The notes beneath the pieces are model-generated. The model saw nothing but the letters and a program-made list of their open reading frames with translations, had not been told where the DNA came from and did no database searches. From Oncomelania hupensis (taxonomy: Eukaryota > Mollusca > Gastropoda > Littorinimorpha > Pomatiopsidae), in the NCBI GenBank assembly GCA_036898135.1, contig CM072522.1:30743755-30807754 (forward strand): DNA of 64,000 nt. The letters are read 5' to 3'. Position 1 is the stretch's first letter, and each line of letters begins with the position of its first letter. Below, piece after piece: positions 17,891 to 30,000 of the stretch. The translations under genes were made by a program, and so were the position numbers.

Positions 17891-20070
17891 GAGATAGTAG
17901 GCTATCATTACAGGTCACTCTTTAGCTTTGTCAGGATAAAGCCTAGTGAAAACACCACCAACAAAATAAATTTTGAGAATGCTTTCCCTCCCCCACCTAA
18001 GTGTGTAAGTGTTTGGAAACAGATTTGAATGCCTTGCCATCCCTTTTTAAAATTAATGTTTTAATGACGGCCGTTTGTGTGACTTGTGTATTGTTTCGAC
18101 TTTATAATGAGGTGTAAACTTTCTACTGCTGACTTCAGTGTATTTTTTCTGCTGCTGTGTATTCATTTTTGTCTACACGTTTTTTACTGTGTCTTCTTGT
18201 CACCAACACTACGCGTAATTCCGGTCTACTTAAAGTGCATCTGAGGTCGAGATCAAAATTGTGCCAAGCATAAGCTAAAAGAGTTGCCTCATTTAGCTTA
18301 ATTTTTTTTAAAAATACATTTTTGTTGTTAATATTTGCGAAAATTAAATCTAAACTTCATGTCCAAACATCCAAAACAGATTTCAAATGGAAGGAAGGAA
18401 GGGATGGCAGGTGGGGGGAAGAGGGGGGGGGGGGTTTGAAGATCCAGCCAGCCACACCGATGCAAGGCAAGGATAACAATGTTGCAGCTTTCATACAACA
18501 TTCATGCTTTTTTATTTAATAGTTCTTACTCGGCGCTTGACCAGTTCGAGAGCTGCATGCTCAACATGTACCACACCCCCAATACATTACAACACAAGAT
18601 TTTTTTTTTTTGTTCAAAGGGTTTAATTATTGCATTTCATCCTCCCTTTGCTTCGCAATCCTAGCGGTTTACATGCACGTTTAAACCTGAAAACACACTT
18701 TAAAAAAACAACAATGCCTTATGGAAACAATAGTCTCGAGTCAATGCAAATCACACAATCAAGATTAGGTAGCAGTGGTATTCTTCTTTTTATACCCCAG
18801 CTAGAATAGTAGGATTCCGGAAAATCATACCGGTGAGAATGTTTTTTTGTTTTGTTTTTTTTTTTTGGGGGGGGGGGGGGGGGAGGGGGGGGGTAGAGGG
18901 GAGAGTAATGGGAGGGGTATGTGAGCATTTTTTATCTGTTCCGTCACCTGACACTTTGTTTTTACATCAGTTCACTCACTCACACAGCTTCCAGCAATAG
19001 GCCATTACAGGCTGCTCTCGCGTCACAGCAAGATGGAAGTCCCAGATCAGTCATTAAAAATTCTACCACCATTGAGGAGCGCCATGATTTGTTTGGTACA
19101 CACTGCAAGTACCGTGGACGATCATTGTAAGCAAACTTTAAAGGGGAGTACCTCTTCAACCGCACCCTGGGGTACCAGATAGGATAAGCATGGAGTGGGA
19201 GTGTCTGGTCTTGTCAAAAAGACAAGGAAATAGGTTTGTGTTGACATAGCAAAAGTTAAGGCCCTTGTGGAATACTTGGTCTCATTTAGTAGTAGTAACC
19301 AAAAAGGTGCATGTGCCAGTTCAACATATTCCTTGTGAATATTTATTTGTGAGGCCGATAAAGAATTATGTTTGCATTTCGGGGTCGTCATGGTGCCATC
19401 TGTTACTGAGCGTGTCTGTCATAGTAAAAAAACATGCTCTATATTAATATATACAAGACATCACAATTATCATCATAATAACTAATACCTTCACTTTACT
19501 ATAAATTCAAAATGGATCCTAGCTAGAATCAATGTATATACATATCTCGGTCAGTTCATTATAAAAATTGTAAAAAACATTCGTGATTCCTAATAATAAC
19601 AGGTCTAAATATCAAGCAAATTTATGATCAAGATACAATAGCAAATCAGACATTCGAAGGAAATAGAATGTAACAAAAAAATTAAAGAAAACCCCAGGCT
19701 AACACACTTCAACAGTTATCAAACAGGACAGTCGGAAACATCTCGTTCAATTCATTATAAAAACTTTCTCGATTCCTAATAACAGCTTGAAGCACAGTAT
19801 GGCCCAACAACATCAAGCAAATAAATAAAACCTTTGAAGTAAACAGCATGTACAGCATAAGGCAAAGGCATTATGAAAACTACAAGCTAGCATGCTACAA
19901 CAGCTTTCAAACAGGAGTCGGCAAGGTAAAAATCAACGTTTCACTGCTAGGCTATAAAATAAACCAAGACTATGATTTTGTTTTGTAACGATACAATACA
20001 ATGCAGCACTATACAATTCATAAAGCAATAAATTACAAGACACATCAATAATTAAGAGACAATGCAATAG
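17891..20070. other. Intergenic, no gene seen
   Basis: Low-complexity tracts include a G-run near 18425 and a longer one at 18866-18897. A degenerate tandem duplication of about 195 bp lies at 19540-19925 (shared TTCATTATAAAAA, GATTCCTAATAA, ATCAAGCAAAT). No coding exon recognised on either strand. Confidence 0.5.
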
Positions 20071-20077
20071 TTAGTCA

Positions 20078-20541
20078 GTGTTTATAGAGTCCAGAGGACT
20101 GCAAAGAGTTGATTCAAGACCACAGCTTGGTTGAAAGAGGACTCACCCCCAATCCATATAAAAGATCAGCTGAAAACAACCCTAATGGTAACACTGAAGG
20201 CACTCCATCAGCCGATCACTTTACAATAAAGGCATCCCATGCCTACATTGCAAAATAATAATAAATACCCTAGAAAGCCTTAGTGACCATTTGGCAGAAA
20301 GCATCCAATATTCCCAAGCTGACCCAACAGACCCCATACTGTACACAAATGAGGAGTTTTGGGAGAGTTTTCAAGGAAAAAGGTAGATGACGGGTCTAAC
20401 GAAGAAGATAGTAGATTAATAGAACAAATTAGGGATGAGAAAGAACAAATGGGAATGACAGAAACAGGGGTAATTAAAGCACTAAATTTCCACATAGTGG
20501 GGATACTGTTTATACAGAAAACCCCGGCACCCTAACGGGGT
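20078..20541 (-). repeat. R1 interspersed repeat copy
   Basis: Reverse-complement match to the 16511 copy: TAGAGTCCAGAGGACTGCAA at its left, CCGGCACCCTAACGGGG at its right. Several indels. Confidence 0.75.
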
Positions 20542-20936
20542 TAATACAATAATAAGGAGAGACAATACAATAAGACAATATGATGATGCAATACAATACA
20601 AATACACATTGGGGAGACATAAGGGATATGCTAAAACTAGAGTTTTCACCATTTCAATTGAATACAACACAACACATCCTAGAAGAAGGAATTCCCGCAG
20701 ATCACCTAATTTTAAAAACAAAAACACAACGCAATTTGAAGAATGCAATGAAATCCTAGCCTCACATTGTTGTACAACGCCACAAACTCCAACATTCCAC
20801 ATGCATGATTGTCTGCAGCAGCTATGGCAGACCCGTCTGCACCTGCTGTGAACAGGGTCAACTGGCTGAAACTGAACATTCTTTTCTCCCCCAAGCTCTG
20901 CGGCTAAGTTTTCCAGGGTTGGAGGTTGGTAGCTGC

Positions 20937-21660
20937 AGGCAGTGGTCCTGATTTGGCTCTTGGCAGTCCGCTGGACCCTATAAGCACTGAGTATCTATCT
21001 ATCTATCTATCTAGCTGCAGGCAATCCTGATTTTAAGTCCCCTCTGTTTACATGTGTCGCTTACTGAGAGGTACGCACAACCGCCTACAAATACAAAAGG
21101 TGGTAAAGCTCAGAAAAACGGCTATTTAGTAAATGAAAAAAACTACTCCTTTTTTCCAAAATAATGTGAGGAACTACTTTATGGGACAGACTGCCAGCAT
21201 GAGACTGAACAGGTGGTTGGAGTCGGGCGGTTTATTGTTTTACAGCAGACGGTGCAGTTCAGGTTATGAGAGGCATACCTGTCAAGTCTTATGCTTTTGA
21301 CATAATTCTTACTGAATTTTGACGATTTTCAAGTCTTATGGCATAAGGTGAAGATCTTACTGTTTTTTTAAATTGTGGTGATATCTATAGATAGATAGAT
21401 AGATAGATATCGATAAGGTTCGTGAATGTGACAATTTATGCATTTTCACACATTTCTTATGGTATTTTGTTCAAACTTATGGTATGGGAAGCAAAATCTT
21501 ATGGTAAGAGTCCACAAGAGCTTGACAGGTATGGAGAGACAAGTTTAAGTCCGGGCTTGCCTCAGAAATGTAGCGCTCTAGTCTGATATTGAATAGATTT
21601 GAGTGGCCCTGATTTGGCTTTTAGCGGACCTTATAAACATTGATTATCTAATCAAACCTA
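20937..21660 (+). repeat. Two R1 3' tails flanking a MITE
   Basis: At 20945-21014: CCTGATTTGGCTCTTGGCAG then TCCGCTGGACCC and (TATC)n. At 21605-21655: CCTGATTTGGCTTTTAGCGG then ACCTTATAAAC. Between them lies the small inverted-repeat element at 21274-21533. Confidence 0.6.
21274..21533. mobile_element. Short inverted-terminal-repeat element (MITE), 260 bp
   Basis: Left end CATACCTGTCAAGTCTTATG; right end, read inversely, CATACCTGTCAAGCTCTTGT. Internal repeats of CTTATGGTA-like words. Flanks share GAGAG, a possible target duplication. No coding content. Superfamily uncertain; hAT-like is possible. Confidence 0.6.
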
Positions 21661-22130
21661 AACTAAATGTAGTAGCGCAAGAGGGGTCAATAGGTCGCAT
21701 AAATTTGCCGGAAAAGACTGGTGAAGAGGCAACATAAACCTCGGCTATTTAATTGTGTTTTCATTATTGTTTCACCCCCCAAATGCGACAAACTGTGGAC
21801 AAAACAAACAAACAGCAACGGTAGTGTGTTAGTATAAATTATAGGTAACATTGGAAACGCTCCCATGTACTCCTTCCCTGAGTGCAACATCCAGGCCACC
21901 AGTATCAAAGACTGAAATCAATGGTGCAATTGGAATTGTGCAAAAAACATTATCATGATCATACATCGTCGTCATCATCATCATCAAGAACAACAAAATT
22001 AAACCACACCCTCCTTCTCCTCTTCCTCATCATCAACTACAACAACCACAACGACAACATCATCCTTCCTCCTCCTCCTAATCATCATGAACATCCCCAT
22101 GAACACCCATCATCATCATGATAGTTAGTT

Positions 22131-22690
22131 ATTATTTATAGGGTCCAGAGGACTGCAAAGATCTGAATCAGGAACACAACTTGGTTGAAAGTCAGCTCAC
22201 CCCTGATCCGTATAAAAGATCTGAAACCACCCTAATGTTAACACTGAAGGCACTAAATCAGCCAGTCATTTCACAATAAAGACATCCCATTCAGGGGACG
22301 CTGAGGCTGTACTCAAATTTATCTGACCCCCATTTATAAAAACAAAATAGAATATAAACCTCATTAAAAATATTAACAAAACGTATACATATAAAATGCC
22401 TACACTGCTAAATAATAATACCCTAAAAAGCCCTAATGACCAATTGCCAGAAAGCGTCCAATATTCCCAAGCTGACCCAACAGACCCCATACACAAAAAA
22501 TGAGTTTTGGGAGAGTTTCCAGGAAAAAAAGGTAGGTGACTGCTTTAGTGAAGAAGAGTAAATTGAAAGAACAGATTAGGAAAGAGAAAGAACAAATGAG
22601 AATGACAGAAACAGTGGTAATTTAAAGCACTAAGTATCCACAAAGTGGGGATACTATTTATACAGAAAACCCCAGCACCCCAACCCATCA
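22131..22690 (-). repeat. R1 interspersed repeat copy
   Basis: Inverted copy from TATAGGGTCCAGAGGACTGC to AACCCCAGCACCCCAACC, about 560 bp, colinear with the 16511 copy. Confidence 0.78.
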
Positions 22691-22974
22691 TAATAAACAT
22701 TATCATCATCATTAACATCCTTGCCATCATTATGAATATCATTGTGAGCATCACCATCATCACCTATGATCTACAACAACATTTGACAACAGCAGCATTG
22801 TGAACAGACATTTGGAATGAGACATCATTTGGAATATTACAACATTGAAAAACCAAACCCCATGACTAGTCTGCCTAGATCAACCTGCCCTTCATGGAAG
22901 CAGCACAAGCAAAAGATACAACAATATAACATTACAACAATATATGTCTATTCATTTCGTCCTTAGCATGTTTC

Positions 22975-23245
22975 CCAGCTCAAGAGCTATTCCAGGTGCT
23001 GGCCGATACAGGATCTAACTCCAAGCGCCCACATGCAGCCTTTGGTTGCTTCGTCTAACAACTCGGCACAACCCTGAGCGACCAGAAAAAGAGGTGGGAG
23101 GACAACATTCAAGAATGGACTGGTTTGACACTGAACAAAGCCATGAGGGTTGCTGACAACACTAAAAGATGGAGTACGCTGGTTAAATGTTCATCTGTAG
23201 TGCCCCAACAATCTTTGAGTTACGGGATAGGATAGGATAGAAATA
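22975..23245. mobile_element. SINE family A fragment joined to an RTE 3' tail
   Basis: 22980-23082 is SINE family A (GCTGGCCGATACAGGATCTA to AACCCTGAGCGACC, minus orientation). At 23083 it switches abruptly to the 3' end of the RTE-like element on the plus strand (AGGTGGGAGGACAACATTCA, ACGGGATAGGATAGGATAG). A similar junction occurs at 43232. Confidence 0.65.
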
Positions 23246-23334
23246 TAATATACAGGTGAGGTGCACCTTCAATTTATAGCCTGGAAAAGCCACCGAGCGA
23301 TTCAGCAACATGATTTTTCTAACACGTTATGCAT

Positions 23335-23872
23335 TGCTTACAGGGTCCAGCGGACTGCAAAGAGCCGAATCAGGATCACAAAATCAAGACCACAACTTGG
23401 TTGAAAGAGGACTCACCCCTGACTCGTATAAAAGATCTGAAACAACCCTAACGGTAACACTGAAGGCACTCCACCAGCCAGCCACTTTACAATAAAGGCA
23501 TCCCACGCAGGGGACGCTGGAGCTATACTCTAATTTATCGAACTCATGTTTATAAAAACAAAATAGAATATAAACATCATTATAAAATATCAACAAAACA
23601 CATACATATAAAATGCCTATATTGCTAAATAATAATATTGTAGGAAGCCCATTTGGCAGAAAGCGTGCAATATTCCCGAGGAGTTTTGGAAGTTTTCAAT
23701 AAAAAAGGTAGGTGACTAGCAAAGAAGATAGTATAGTAGATTGATAGAACATAGTAGGACAGAGAAGGAACAAAGGAGAAAGACAGCAACAGTGGGAATT
23801 GAAAGTACTACATTTCCAGAAAGTGGGGATACTATTTATACTGAAACCCCCGGCACCCCCACAGGGGGGAAT
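23335..23872 (-). repeat. R1 interspersed repeat copy
   Basis: Inverted copy from ACAGGGTCCAGCGGACTGCA to CCCCGGCACCCCCACAGGGG, about 540 bp. Confidence 0.78.
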
Positions 23873-23879
23873 ACAATAG

Positions 23880-24240
23880 GTTAACTAGCTACAGTTTTCA
23901 ATGTAACAATAGCTTAACGGATAATAGTTTTCAATGTAACAATAGCTTAACTGACTACAGTATTTAATCATTTAACAATAGCTTAACTGACTATAGTGTT
24001 CAATGTAACAATAGCTTAACTCACTACAGTATTTAATCATTTAACAATAGCTTAACTGATAATAGTTTTCAATGTAACAATAGCTTAACTCACTACAGTA
24101 TTTAATCATTTAACAATAGCTTAACTGACTATAGTGTTCAATGTAACAATAGCTTAACTGACTACAGTATTCAAACATGTAGCAATAGTTTAACTGACTA
24201 TAATGTTATAATAGCATAACTGACTATGGCTCCCAATGGA
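23880..24240. repeat. ~33-bp minisatellite downstream of gene 2
   Basis: About ten imperfect units of TAACAATAGCTTAACTGACT followed by A(C/T)AGT(G/A)TTCAATG. They lie 3' of gene 2 (minus strand) and may fall in its 3' UTR. Confidence 0.88.
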
Positions 24241-24292
24241 ACAATAGCTTTACTGACCACAGTTCTCAATGGTTATCATCACAGCATGTCAA

Positions 24293-24295
<3 letters not shown>

Positions 24296-24388
<93 letters not shown>
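24296..24388. repeat. (AT)n microsatellite next to the gene 2 stop codon
   Basis: An uninterrupted AT run of about 93 bp ending about 11 bp from the gene 2 stop codon at 24400-24402. It must be in the 3' UTR or immediate flank. Confidence 0.95.
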
Positions 24389-24390
<2 letters not shown>

Positions 24391-24399
24391 TGCATGTGC

Positions 24400-27099
24400 T
24401 CAAGCATTATACTGAAACAACTCCAGGGCCGGTTGCTGACTGTCGCTGAGTGTGTCGTTGAGATTGGGATCATCAAATCCATTCGATCCGTCAAACTCAT
24501 CGGGTTCGGTAAAACTATTGGGATCAGTAAAGTCGTTGGGTTGTACAAAGTCGTCAGAGTCGTCAAAGTTGTTCGGTTCCACCACAAAGTCTGTCGGGTC
24601 GTTCGGGGCAATCAAGTCCGTCAGCTTGGTTGGTGTGCCAGCGCCCACCAGGCTAATCGTGTCGGCAAAGTCATGGGAGGTCTGATGGAGCTTCAGCTCC
24701 GTTTCCGTTTTGAACCTGAGGGCGCAGAGTTGGCAGCTGTGTTTCTTGGCCAGCTCTTGCTTGGCGTGGGTGGCCAGGTGCTGCTTGAGGTGGTAGGACC
24801 GCACAAAGTTCTTGCTGCACAGCGGGCAGACGAAGGGGCGGACGGTGGAGTGGCATTTCTGGTGGTAGCGCACGTAGCTGCGAAAGATGGACTTGAAGTC
24901 GCACTGGTCGCACTTGTACATCTCCATGCTGCCGCGGTCCTCGTGCAGCTTTTTCTTGTGCGTCCACAGGCCCCCGGAGCTCTTGAAGGCGGCGTCGCAG
25001 AGAGAGCAGGCGAAGCGCGGCGTGGCGTCGTGGGTAGCTCTGTGCAGCCGCAAGGCCTGCCGCGTCTTGAACCCTTTGCTGCACTCCTGACACACGTAGG
25101 ACCGCAGCTCCGAGTGGGTCAGCACGTGCTCATCCAGGTCCCCCTTGTAGGTGAATCGCTTGTGGCAGGTGGGGCAGGCCAGGGACAGAGGGTTGCTGTG
25201 GCGCTGCATGTGCAGCTTGTAGCCGGCTTTGGAGTGCAGCGTCTTGCCACACTCTTCGCACATGAACCCGCTGCCGTGCATGGCCTGGTGCGCCCGCATC
25301 AGCTTGGCCGTGTTGAACAGCTTGGGGCACAGCGGGCAGGCGAACTGTGCCGTTCTGCCTTGGTCCTTCTTCTCCCCGTGGGACGTAGCCACGTGCCGCT
25401 TCAGTTCGTGAGCGGAGTAGAACACCTGAGAGCACACTTCACACTCTGCAGCTTGCACGGTGTGTGTCAGCGAGTGGCGGTCCAGCAGGGACTGGTAGGG
25501 GTACACCTTGTGGCATTCCTGGCACTCAAAGCGGCCCGCCGTCTTCTTGGAGTGGGTGGACAAGTGGCTGTGGAGCCTGGCGGCCACCGTAAACTGCTGC
25601 CCGCACACGTCACAGCTGAACAGGTCCCCCCCGCCATCGCTTTTGTCTGCGCTGGCCTTGTGGTTCATGATCTGATGGATTTTCAAGTTCCTGGCCCGCC
25701 GGAAGGTTTTCCCGCACGATCGGCAGGAGAAAGACACGTTGTTGAAGTGGTGCTTGCGGTGGCGTTTCATCTGCGTCAAGCTCTTGTAATCCTTGCCGCA
25801 AACATCGCACAATGAAGAAGAGGGGGAGGAGGAAGGCCGCTTCTTAGGACCTGACCCCTCCTCCACTTCTGAAGCTGTAGCTGCCGTGGAAGGAGCGAGA
25901 GCTGCTGTAGAAGAATCAGCAGCAGTGGACAACTCAGCATTAGTCCTGGAAGATGAAGCGGAAGAACGTACAGTCACAGAGGATAAGTCAGGATGAGATA
26001 AAGCGGAAGAATTTGACAAAGTTTGCTTGGTGACAGCTTTATTCAATCTTGGCCGACCCCGCCTGGGTTTTACCACCTCGTTCTTCGTCACTTGGGCAGG
26101 GTTACCTCCATGGTAAGCATTTACCCTAAGCTGACTTTTATCTAAGAAGGTCTTCAGGGTTTCCAGCACAGAGTTCCTGGGCTTTCCTATTGCCTTCCTC
26201 TCGGGCCGCACCGTAAGCCTCTTAGCTTCATCCTCTTCTTCCATATTTTCGTCTAGTGCCTTGACGTTTTCATCTTCTGCCTTCAACATGGCCACGTCCT
26301 CTTCAAATTCAGTTTCCTCTTTGAGACTATCCGTACTACAACCACCATAACTGCGCTGTACCTGACCATCTTCTTGCGTGGGATGGGAATGGATATTCCT
26401 GCGATTGTTGACAACCCGTTTGCTGCGATTGTTCCTTCCTGCAGACCGATCGTTGTTGCTGTGCATGGGTTCTTCCGTCTCATCGGAGCTGGTGCTTCTC
26501 TTTCCTTCAGGTGGGTAACTCTGTTGGTCATCTCCTGGCTCCTGACAGGGGTTCTTCCCCTTTCTTTTAGGGCGATAACGTAGCAGGTCGTTGTTCTGTG
26601 TCCCCTCACCGCTTTTCCTCTTTTCTGAGGGCAGATAACCTTGTGCCTCATCTGGTATTTCTTTGCTGGGGTTACTCCTCCTGGCTTTAGGCAGATAACT
26701 CTGCCCATTGTTCTGCCCCACCTTACTAGAGTTATGCCTCTTTCCAACTGGCTCACCACTCCCAGACTGTTTTGTTGGCCGCCCTCTCTCACGTTGTATA
26801 GTGTTCCTCCGTGGACTTTTCTCTTCAACTCTTTCGTCCCTTCTGTCTTTGTCACCACCGTCTTCTTCTGCTATCCTTTTCTTAGGTCTGCCTCTCTTAG
26901 GTTTCGGCTTGTCGGTCAATACACATTCATTCTCCTCACTGTGTTCTTCTTGTGTTGTTCCGTGAAGGGTTTCCGTTCTTACTCCCATTTTTTCTTCTTC
27001 TTCTTCCTCTGCTTCCAACGCGGCTGGCAACGCTAAGCCTGGTTCCCTTGTTCTGATGTGGTTACCGTCCGGCTCCGCAGCGTCTGTCTGCTGCTTGAC
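24400..27099 (-). CDS. Gene 2 terminal exon: linker, AT-hook-like motifs, 13 fingers, acidic tail
   Basis: Acceptor ttgttttgttgtttcag, then GTCAAGCAGCAG in phase 0; the ORF start a few codons upstream (27111) is intronic. Counting from 27111: GRP motifs near residues 69-79, 108-115 and 349-357; 20-residue repeats at 119-218 (Y.P..KR pattern); fingers at 435-813, all with canonical Cys and His; tail to residue 903 with repeated DPN.F and DDSDDF-like acidic units. The FVRSYHLKQHL finger matches gene 1. The long plus-strand frame 24226-25815 is its shadow. Confidence 0.92.
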   Translation of the reverse strand, partial: VKQQTDAAEPDGNHIRTREPGLALPAALEAEEEEEEKMGVRTETLHGTTQEEHSEENECVLTDKPKPKRGRPKKRIAEEDGGDKDRRDERVEEKSPRRNTIQRERGRPTKQSGSGEPVGKRHNSSKVGQNNGQSYLPKARRSNPSKEIPDEAQGYLPSEKRKSGEGTQNNDLLRYRPKRKGKNPCQEPGDDQQSYPPEGKRSTSSDETEEPMHSNNDRSAGRNNRSKRVVNNRRNIHSHPTQEDGQVQRSYGGCSTDSLKEETEFEEDVAMLKAEDENVKALDENMEEEDEAKRLTVRPERKAIGKPRNSVLETLKTFLDKSQLRVNAYHGGNPAQVTKNEVVKPRRGRPRLNKAVTKQTLSNSSALSHPDLSSVTVRSSASSSRTNAELSTAADSSTAALAPSTAATASEVEEGSGPKKRPSSSPSSSLCDVCGKDYKSLTQMKRHRKHHFNNVSFSCRSCGKTFRRARNLKIHQIMNHKASADKSDGGGDLFSCDVCGQQFTVAARLHSHLSTHSKKTAGRFECQECHKVYPYQSLLDRHSLTHTVQAAECEVCSQVFYSAHELKRHVATSHGEKKDQGRTAQFACPLCPKLFNTAKLMRAHQAMHGSGFMCEECGKTLHSKAGYKLHMQRHSNPLSLACPTCHKRFTYKGDLDEHVLTHSELRSYVCQECSKGFKTRQALRLHRATHDATPRFACSLCDAAFKSSGGLWTHKKKLHEDRGSMEMYKCDQCDFKSIFRSYVRYHQKCHSTVRPFVCPLCSKNFVRSYHLKQHLATHAKQELAKKHSCQLCALRFKTETELKLHQTSHDFADTISLVGAGTPTKLTDLIAPNDPTDFVVEPNNFDDSDDFVQPNDFTDPNSFTEPDEFDGSNGFDDPNLNDTLSDSQQPALELFQYNA

Positions 27100-30000
27100 C
27101 TGAAACAACAAAACACGACTCCATCACCGTCAAACTGGAGTCAAGTCAAGTTCATTATCAATTCAACAAAGCTTTCTTCCAGATATAAACAAATTTTGTC
27201 AGTTTTCTTGGTTTTTTTACCCTTACCATGGTGTGATTACTTAACATTCATTAAGAAAAGAAATGGTTATCTGTTCACGATACATAAAGGTCTTTCAAAA
27301 CAATGCATAACGGTCTGTACAAAGTGAAAATCCATGTTACTTCATTTGGTGATGAAAAGGAAGCCATTGGATTCCGATATGGTAAAAGGGAAATAAGTGC
27401 TATCAAATGAATTGTATGGTGATACTTTTTGCCATGGCTACCAGCTTAAGGTTAAGAAGAAAGAAAACTTAATTACAATTAAGATCACCATTCCAAGTTG
27501 GCGTAACATGCACAATAAACAAAAGTAAAATGTAATGAATACAAAAACAATAGAAGAAAAGCAGCACACACACATACCCACGCACATCTTTCCATGCAGG
27601 GATTGACACTTATAACACATAGTCATAGCCCTGTATGCCCCAACAACAACAACAATCATTTTATAAAACAACCCAGGATTTTAGTATCTTTTTGCACTTT
27701 TTCCTTTCTTGATCATCTGATAATACGCTGCACTTTATGTATTGATGCACTTGGATTTTAGGGTAAAATTATGGGGATGGATGGGGGTGTGTAGGGGCGT
27801 ACGTGTGAGTGTATGTGCTCATGTGTGTGGCCTAGTTGGTCTTATCTCATTCTATCCCAAGCAGGGATAAATCTGTACAGTGCAGGCTAAATCTGTACAG
27901 TGCAGGCTAAATCTGTACAGTGCAGGCTAAATCTGTACAGTGCAGGCTAAATCTGTACAGTGCAGGCTATAGTCATAACTGACCAAGCACGGATTTATCC
28001 GACCGGAAAGGGTAGTGCTATTAAACACATTCTTGTTCAGTTCTTATCCACACACAGTTAACTTCAAAGTGCTGAACCCATTCTCTGGTTTCCGGCGAAC
28101 AAACACAGTCATGCTGATTCACCCATTCTGCTTCAATTTAGATTGGATTTTTCGCAAACAAATTTCTTTGCCCATGGCGAGTCAGAAGAAACGGTTCCAC
28201 TCTGCCAGAGAAGGTGCACAGCTGGTTAGGAACTATGACAGTAATGATTCTGATGATCCTGACAAATCGTTCCACAGAAGAAAAAAACGCCTCAAAATTG
28301 TTGCTACAAAACTTTTAAATCGTTCCGAAGTTTTAAGAGTTTTTGTGTGCAGTGGCCGAGAATTGTAGAAGATGGTCTCTGCACAACTGTGGCCAGAGAG
28401 TAGAGTGGCCGCCTTGCACTACTGGGATAATGAGTTAACCCTTAAACTGGCTGTCACCACAAAAGTTGCACTATACAATTCATAGGGTTCTACTGATCGT
28501 GGTTATTTCCCTTTTACCATATCCAAAACCAATGGCTTCATTTTCATCGTTACGTTCGACGAAGACGACCCTAAACATGGAATTTCACCTTTTCGAAGAC
28601 TGTTGCCCATTTATTTCTATAAGTGAGCGCAAAGAACCATTTCTGTCCTGAATGAATGTTAGGTAATCATACCAGGACAAAAAGTTAATACACGATATTT
28701 GTTGTCAAGGTTATAATCACCTGTAGCGCAGTGGAGCGGCCAGTCTTTGTGTTGGAGGGTGCCAAGCAATACCGACACAACCTGGACAAAGGGGAACCAC
28801 AGAGGTTGCATGCTCCGTTCTCCTGAGGTTCACACCTGGTCAAGTAGCTGAAACATAAAAGCTAAATAATCAATGATTTTTTTTTAAAATCATATCTTTT
28901 AAAAAAAAAATCTTTCTTTCTTCAGTGACTGGCGACTATCTGCCCTTTTGTACAGTTCATGTTCTTACTGTGGATATATATATACAGTATATTTGGTCAA
29001 TGCATATATATTCTTTTGTGGGTTTACTTGAGCGATAAAATAGTAGCTTTGGACTTCCCTTCAATATGATGAAGGTATAGTTAATGTAAAAACAGGAACT
29101 ACTTCCATGTTCCTAATGAAGATTTCCATCAAAGTTTTGACAGCACTGCCTTACACAAGCGGTAGTTAACTCATTATATACTTGTGCGGGTTGCGTCCAC
29201 CCCCCCCCCCCCTTTATTGTTCTATACTGGCTGATTTGTATGAGTTACTTTAAAAAAATATTTTAAAACAAGAACTGTAGTAGAGACTGGAAAGTTTAGG
29301 TCCATAAAGAAATTAGAATGGACTACCCAATAGCCAAGTTTGATAGAATTATCTTTTTGCTCTTTCCCGATTTATTTGGAGAAAAAAATATTCCTCTCTC
29401 TCCCCACTCAACTTTGCACATCCGATTGTAACAGAAAAAGCTACAAACAGTGTAATTCAATAATAGACAGCGTTACCTCCCTCTTATTGTAGAGTGTACC
29501 TACAGCGCTGAAATTACTCATCATCTTCATCACTTTCTTCTTCACCATTGTGTCCACTAGTAACACTTTTAGCATCCCCTTCCGTGTTAGAAGCCCACTC
29601 TCTTTGAAACAACAGTAGTCAATGCCAGACGAACGTTGCAAGCGTACTCTAAAATGAAAACATAAGAGGTTTTTCCTCCTTAGTTTCGTATAGAACGTTG
29701 AGTCTACACACTGCGACTTCCGAAAGTAGAAACACACATATGCGCATATCAGTATGAAAGCGTTGTGCGCTGACCCTATGCTATAGTATAGCAAAATATA
29801 GAAAGAGTTCATGGAAAAGAGCTGGAAGCAACAGGTGCCGCAAGTCCATCTTTTATAGCTAACATCCCGTACAGCACAGATCGTCATCTCGATGAAGAAG
29901 ACTGTAATAAAACCAACCAACCCACAGGAGAAAAGAGCAAGCAAAGGTAGTGAAGGAACAGAGCACTAGCACCATGTATCCTGTGTGTGAGATGCTAGAG

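Noticed and set aside
24226..25815. 529-codon plus-strand open frame
   Set aside because: Exact antisense shadow of the gene 2 zinc-finger exon; GC-rich codon structure keeps the reverse frame open. No domain recognised.
29441..29944. 167-codon minus-strand frame and an overlapping acidic C-terminal-like frame (EEESDEDDE)
   Set aside because: No domain, no clear splice sites and conflicting frames; could be chance in AT-rich intron.
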